Of a stretch of DNA of 10,938 nucleotides, positions 7,257 to 10,938 are shown one piece after another. A program made the translations under genes and the position numbers. Numbering within the stretch: the stretch's first letter is position 1; each line of letters starts with the position of its first letter. The notes beneath the pieces are model-generated. The model did not search any database and was not told where the DNA came from. It worked only from the letters and a program-made list of their open reading frames with translations. The stretch comes from Deltaproteobacteria bacterium (GTDB lineage Bacteria > Desulfobacterota > DSM-4660 > Desulfatiglandales > HGW-15). The DNA is taken from NCBI GenBank assembly GCA_020342025.1, contig CP070840.1:2397109-2408046 (forward strand), read 5' to 3'.

Positions 7257-7386
7257 ATTTTTGGCTTCTGTTTGGGCAGGGCGCATTCTATAGTAAAAAA
7301 GTATAAATTTATCTCTTTAAGACCAAAATGAAAATAAGAAAAACGAGTTGTTCGCAGTAAGAAATAGGCGATTAGGGAGTAATCTT

Positions 7387-9495
7387 ATGTTATTAGGAGG
7401 ATTGATTCTTGCCGGTCTCGGCTTTACGGTCGCCCTGATCTTGAGCATTGCGTCGAGGGTCTTTTATGTCTATGTGGACCCCCGAGTTGAACTGGTGGAA
7501 GATGAGCTCGCTGGAGCCAATTGCGGCGGTTGCGGTTATCCAGGGTGTCACGCCGCTGCAGAGGCGGTTGTGCGCGGTGAGGCGCGGGTGAATGTCTGCG
7601 TCGTTGGTGGTGTGGAGTCTGCTGATGGCGTGGCCGGAGTAATGGGCCTTCCCGTAGAATACAGAGAGGTGGAATTTGCAGAAAGGGGATGCCGCGGGGG
7701 ACGTTTCTACGATCCCATGCTATACGAATACACGGGCATCCGAGACTGTCGTGCGGCCTTCATGATGGCCAGCGGCCCCAGCAATTGTGAATTCGCTTGC
7801 CTCGGATATGGAACCTGTTCACGTCAGTGTCAGTTTGGTGCCATCACCATGAGCAAGACCAACCTTCCCCAAATCGATTACAACAGGTGTACGGGTTGCG
7901 GCAACTGCGGCACTGCTTGCCCAAAACATGTGATGAGGATCGTATCAGAGAGTAAAAAGATCTTAAACTGGAATCGGCTCGACCAGTGCGCTGCCCCTTG
8001 CCAGGCCACGTGCCCCACTCAGATTGAAGTCCCCAGGTACCTTGGGTTTATTGCTGAGGGCCGCTTCGAGGATGCATTAAGGGTCATTAAGGAACACAAC
8101 CCCATGCCTCTCACCATTGGGAGGGTCTGCCCGGCCCCATGCGAGGATGTGTGTCGCAGAAAGGATGTGGATGAACCCATCAATATCAATGACTTGAAGA
8201 GATTTGTGGCAGATCGTGAATACCAAAATGGCGAACATCTCCCCGTATTTGTTCACCCGGACACGGGGCATCGAGTCGCCATTATTGGAGGAGGGCCTGC
8301 AGGCCTCACCTGTGCCTATTATCTTAGGCGTTTGGGGCATTCTCCTATGGTTTTCGAAGGCCTCCCGGCCCTTGGGGGAGCGCTCAGGTATGGCATTCCG
8401 GAATACCGTCTCCCAAGGGAGATTCTGGATTGGGAGATCCAAGGCATGATGTCCATAGGGGTTAAAACAAGAGTTGAAACCCTTTTCGGCCGGGACGTCA
8501 CCTATGAATCTCTCTTAAAGGAGGGTTTTGAGGCCTTGTTCCTGGCCACTGGGACACCAAGCGGGCTTTGGAGCCACGTGGATGGAGAGAATCTGGGGGG
8601 CGTAATCACAGGAATCGATTTCTTGAGGGATCTGGAATTGGGCAAGGAAGGCAAACTCGGACCTAGGGTGATTGTCATAGGCGGGGGGAATGTGGCCGTT
8701 GATGCGGCCCTTTCGGCGATTCGCCTGGTCGGTGTGGAAGAGGTTTATCTGTCCTGTCTGGAAGGGCGTTTCGAGATGCCGGCCTGGGAGCATGAAATCC
8801 AGGATGCCCTGGTGCAAGGGGTTATACTCAATAACGGCTGGGGTCCCAGTCGTATCTTGGGTGAAGGCGGAAGGGTGACAGGCGTGGAGTTCAAGAGATG
8901 CATTAACGTCTTTGATGAAACAGGACGATTCAATCCCCAGTATGACGAATCACAGGTCATGCGGATTGATGGGGACAATGTCCTCGTGACCATTGGCCAG
9001 GGAACGGATGTGGAATTTCTCCGTTCCAGCCCTGAACTTCTAAAATTGGAACTGACACCCAGAAAGACATTTGTTATAAACGCAGAGACCATGCAGACGA
9101 ACATTCCGCATATCTTTGCCTCGGGTGAAGTGGTCACCGGCCCCAATATTGCCATTCAGGCCATTGCGGGGGGAAGAAGGGCGGCTTGGGCCATTCATCA
9201 GTATCTCAACAGGGAAGAGGGTTCCGACGGCATGATTGATGCCTTACCGGAGCTCAGGAAAACAGCCTTGGACCTGGTGGATCGGGATGAACTGGCAAAG
9301 GTACCCAAAAAAAGCAGGGAGGTCATGCCCCGTCTCCTGGTGCAGGATCGGAACAAAAACTGGGAGGAAGTCAATCTGGGACTCAGCGAGGAGCAAGCCG
9401 TCAGAGCGGCAAAGCGGTGTCTCAACTGCGGGATATATTGTCTTCGGGCCACCTATGAGGCCAAGACGAGAGATTTTTTGAGAAAAGCGGCATAA
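7387..9495 (+). CDS. rnfB: RnfB fused to a GltD/NfnB-type FAD- and NAD(P)-binding oxidoreductase module
   Basis: ATG 7387 has AGGGAG (7374-7379) seven bases upstream and starts directly at the membrane anchor; the frame stays open to a TTG at 7348, but that start has no good site. The protein has 702 residues, against roughly 190-330 for typical RnfB. Domains in order: hydrophobic anchor (1-25); RnfB four-Cys cluster motif (C46, C49, C54, C71); conserved C102 and C121; two ferredoxin-type clusters (from C134 and C168); a Fer4_20-like region (C201, C205, C209; C248, C252, C256); FAD GGGPAG (301-306); nucleotide-binding GGGNVAVD (432-439); a closing FAD motif ASGEVVTGPNIAIQAIAGG; and a terminal CLNCGIYC (678-685). 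RnfB normally receives electrons from ferredoxin; the added half resembles GltD and NfnB, which exchange electrons with NAD(P)H. Residues 456-465 (SCLEGRFEMP) lack the Arg-Arg pair common in NADPH-specific relatives, hinting at NAD(H). Confidence 0.93.
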   Translation: MLLGGLILAGLGFTVALILSIASRVFYVYVDPRVELVEDELAGANCGGCGYPGCHAAAEAVVRGEARVNVCVVGGVESADGVAGVMGLPVEYREVEFAERGCRGGRFYDPMLYEYTGIRDCRAAFMMASGPSNCEFACLGYGTCSRQCQFGAITMSKTNLPQIDYNRCTGCGNCGTACPKHVMRIVSESKKILNWNRLDQCAAPCQATCPTQIEVPRYLGFIAEGRFEDALRVIKEHNPMPLTIGRVCPAPCEDVCRRKDVDEPININDLKRFVADREYQNGEHLPVFVHPDTGHRVAIIGGGPAGLTCAYYLRRLGHSPMVFEGLPALGGALRYGIPEYRLPREILDWEIQGMMSIGVKTRVETLFGRDVTYESLLKEGFEALFLATGTPSGLWSHVDGENLGGVITGIDFLRDLELGKEGKLGPRVIVIGGGNVAVDAALSAIRLVGVEEVYLSCLEGRFEMPAWEHEIQDALVQGVILNNGWGPSRILGEGGRVTGVEFKRCINVFDETGRFNPQYDESQVMRIDGDNVLVTIGQGTDVEFLRSSPELLKLELTPRKTFVINAETMQTNIPHIFASGEVVTGPNIAIQAIAGGRRAAWAIHQYLNREEGSDGMIDALPELRKTALDLVDRDELAKVPKKSREVMPRLLVQDRNKNWEEVNLGLSEEQAVRAAKRCLNCGIYCLRATYEAKTRDFLRKAA

Positions 9496-9510
9496 ATGAG
9501 GAGAAGAAAG

Positions 9511-9963
9511 ATGATCCCCGTTGAAATTGTGAGAGAATGCAAGATATTTAAGATGTTTCCGGAAAGTCTCGTGGATGAAATTGCTTCTATAGGCTTTGAG
9601 GTGGCCTATAAAAAGAATGACATCCTTTTTAACATAGACGAACCAGCACATAATCTGGCCATCCTGATGAAAGGGCGTATTGACATCATGGCCACAAAGC
9701 GGACACAGTTGATCCCCATACACACGGTGTATCCTGGGGAGGCGTTTGCCCTTTCATCCATGATTACGGGCCTTTTTGTGGCGGCGGCTAAGGCCGTAGA
9801 AGATTCAGTGGTCTGTGCACTCCCCGCGGAGAAACTCCACAAGATTATTGAAAAGGACTACAAGGCAGGATTTCTATTCATGAAACAGATCTCTCTGCTC
9901 GTCTCCACCCGACTTGTGAAGATTTGCCACCAGTTGGATGTAACTGGACAGGGTTACATATAA
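9511..9963 (+). CDS. Small cyclic-nucleotide-binding-fold protein without DNA-binding domain
   Basis: The protein has 150 residues. I chose ATG 9511 because AGGAG (9499-9503) lies seven bases upstream; an ATG at 9496 overlaps that site. The sequence fits a CRP/CNMP beta-roll: an entry helix (IFKMFPESLVDEIA), then LAILMKGRIDIM, YPGEAFALSSM and a closing helix (LPAEKLHKIIEKDYKAGFLFMKQIS). The phosphate-binding cassette is altered. The usual FGE reads FAL, and the Arg-(S/T)-A stretch is replaced by LFVAAAKA, so cyclic-nucleotide binding is doubtful. There is no HTH domain, so it is not a CRP-type transcription factor. It begins 15 bases after rnfB and is probably cotranscribed. It may regulate or attach to the Rnf complex, but its role is unknown. 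Confidence 0.75.
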   Translation: MIPVEIVRECKIFKMFPESLVDEIASIGFEVAYKKNDILFNIDEPAHNLAILMKGRIDIMATKRTQLIPIHTVYPGEAFALSSMITGLFVAAAKAVEDSVVCALPAEKLHKIIEKDYKAGFLFMKQISLLVSTRLVKICHQLDVTGQGYI

Positions 9964-10104
9964 AAGCCTATAGATAGAGTATAGAGGCATTGCGGAATTG
10001 TTCAAATGAGCGGGGATTGCCTCGGTCAGTTTTCTTGTTCGGTGTCTCCAAGAGGCAACATCATACATGGACCTTAACTAGAAAAAGGGAAGGGGGGAGA
10101 AGAG

Positions 10105-10674
10105 ATGGAGGAAATAGAGTTTCAATACTTCAGGCTCTTAAGAGACGTCTCAAAGGCTGTAAATGCCAGTTTAAATGTGGCGGAAGTTTTGAAATTGATC
10201 ACCGAAAATACGGTAGCTGCACTGAAAGTCAAGGCGTGCACGATTTTTCTTTTGAACAAGGATCGGAAAATATTGGAGGCCAGGGCATCCCATGGACTTA
10301 GCGAATCATATATAAAGAAAGGCCCCATAGAGGCAGATAAAAGTATCTCCGGGTCTTTAAAAGGCAAAACGGTGCTGATCTATAACATTGCGAACGACCC
10401 GAGGGTTCAGTACCCGGAAGAGGCGGAAAAGGAAGGCATTGCTTCCATTCTCTCTATCCCCGTGTCTCTCAAGGGAAAGATAATAGGGGTTCTTCGGATA
10501 TATACATCTGAGCCCCGTAAATTTTCATATGAAGAGATAGAGTTTATCTATGGGCTGGCAGACATGGGGGGCATCGCCATTGATAATGCGCGCATGTATC
10601 GCCACTTGAAGAGCGATCACGAACGTTTGATTCAGGATGTGCACAAATGGTTCGATTTTGAAAGCAAAACCTGA
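10105..10674 (+). CDS. Single GAF-domain protein
   Basis: The protein has 189 residues, almost all one GAF sensory domain. It has a starting helix (FQYFRLLRDVSKAVNASLNV), a central sheet with ACTIFLLNKDRKILEARASHGLS, the GKTVLIYNIANDPRVQYPEEA stretch, then SILSIPVSLKGKIIGVLRIY and a closing helix with IAIDNARMY. A short helical tail (LKSDHERLIQDVHKWF) follows. No kinase, GGDEF, HTH or other output domain and no membrane segment are present, so it must act through a partner. The ATG has a GGGGGAGA-type site just upstream. It lies 141 bases after the CNMP-like gene on the same strand, probably in the same transcript. The ligand cannot be read from the sequence. Confidence 0.82.
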   Translation: MEEIEFQYFRLLRDVSKAVNASLNVAEVLKLITENTVAALKVKACTIFLLNKDRKILEARASHGLSESYIKKGPIEADKSISGSLKGKTVLIYNIANDPRVQYPEEAEKEGIASILSIPVSLKGKIIGVLRIYTSEPRKFSYEEIEFIYGLADMGGIAIDNARMYRHLKSDHERLIQDVHKWFDFESKT

Positions 10675-10938
10675 GTAACATACTGTCGGGGTCAAATCTG
10701 CACAAGCTGTTACCCAAACTAAATTATAAATTCCTACTAAATCCCAATTCACACATTGTCTATTGCATATGGGTATGGGTCCTGATGGCTTTTCTGAAAT
10801 GCCTGGGGGGAGGCCTTCGTCCTTTTCGCGACTTATTAGTGGGGGAAACCGCAGCTCCCGACTTGTCGGGAGAATGCGGAGGGGGCAGAACTCCCCCGCA
10901 GATAAGTCGCTGAAAAGACCAGGCCGGGAGCCTCGGTA
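10675..10938. other. Intergenic region at the window end
   Basis: No coding frame is supported. GTAACA near 10675-10680 and TGTTAC around 10709 form a weak inverted repeat without a T-run, so there is no clear terminator for the rnf-GAF transcript. The first part contains GGGGTCAAATCTGCAC, a phrase I associate with repeats near REP-type Y1 transposases in related genomes (from memory, not verified). The last 130 bases form the large hairpin listed separately. Confidence 0.5.
10812..10925. repeat. Large nested hairpin, unidentified structured element
   Basis: CTTTTC-GCGACTTAT (10822-10836) pairs with ATAAGTCGC-T-GAAAAG (10902-10917), giving 15 bp with one bulged T. GTGGGGGA (10839-10846) can extend it by pairing with TCCCCCGC (10892-10899). 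GGCCT/AGGCC (10812-10816/10921-10925) closes the base. Inside are CCGCA/TGCGG (10849-10853/10875-10879) around CTCCCGA-CTTG-TCGGGAG (10855-10872). GGGGG at 10881-10885 can instead pair with CCCCC at 10893-10897, so two folds compete. It may be a non-coding RNA, a mobile-element end or a DNA cruciform. I do not recognise the family, and it may continue past the window. Confidence 0.6.

Noticed and set aside
6752..7306. 184-codon + strand frame overlapping rnfA
   Set aside because: It is an out-of-frame shadow of rnfA, whose own frame has complete family motifs. The Cys/His/Arg-rich alternative translation is typical of a shadow.
9511..9963. CRP/FNR-type transcription factor
   Set aside because: The protein ends after the beta-roll and one helix, with no HTH domain and no FNR-type cysteines.

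Overview
The window reads as a chromosomal segment of an anaerobic bacterium, most likely a Desulfobacterota (deltaproteobacterial) sulfate reducer or syntroph. The evidence is a HdrB-type cysteine-rich protein, a selenoprotein SelD, an Rnf cluster in the order C-D-G-E-A-B, and stand-alone CNMP-binding-like and GAF proteins of a kind common in that group. This placement is an inference from gene content; no phylogenetic marker was run. All recognised protein genes lie on the + strand.

Layout: (1) 2-760, the 3' part of a HdrB-like gene, open at the window edge. (2) 757-1055, a non-coding block bounded by imperfect terminal inverted repeats and full of nested hairpins (a MITE-like element), followed by a strong rho-independent terminator at 1077-1113. 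(3) 1299-2351, selD with an in-frame UGA read as selenocysteine at the catalytic position and a hairpin at the spacing of a bacterial SECIS. It has its own promoter-like sequence with a perfect TATAAT. (4) 2352-3152, 800 bases with no convincing gene but with inverted repeats and a run of Shine-Dalgarno/start-stop repeats. (5) 3153-9495, the Rnf operon rnfC-rnfD-rnfG-rnfE-rnfA-rnfB. (6) 9511-9963 and 10105-10674, a small cyclic-nucleotide-binding-fold protein and a single-GAF protein that appear to continue the operon. (7) 10675-10938, non-coding, ending in a large nested hairpin of unknown identity.

The most interesting part is the Rnf complex. RnfG, RnfE and RnfA look canonical: the SGAT flavinylation site and all four membrane [2Fe-2S] cysteines are present. 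RnfB is about 700 residues long because a complete GltD/NfnB-type module (two [4Fe-4S] clusters, FAD and NAD(P)-binding folds) is fused behind the usual RnfB ferredoxin domains. RnfC keeps its two C-terminal [4Fe-4S] motifs but seems to have lost the glycine-rich and AECEPY-like segments that form the flavin/NADH site. RnfD lacks a recognisable ATPL flavin-attachment segment. Together these suggest an Rnf variant in which the pyridine-nucleotide site has moved from RnfC to RnfB. That is a hypothesis from motif reading, not a demonstrated function.
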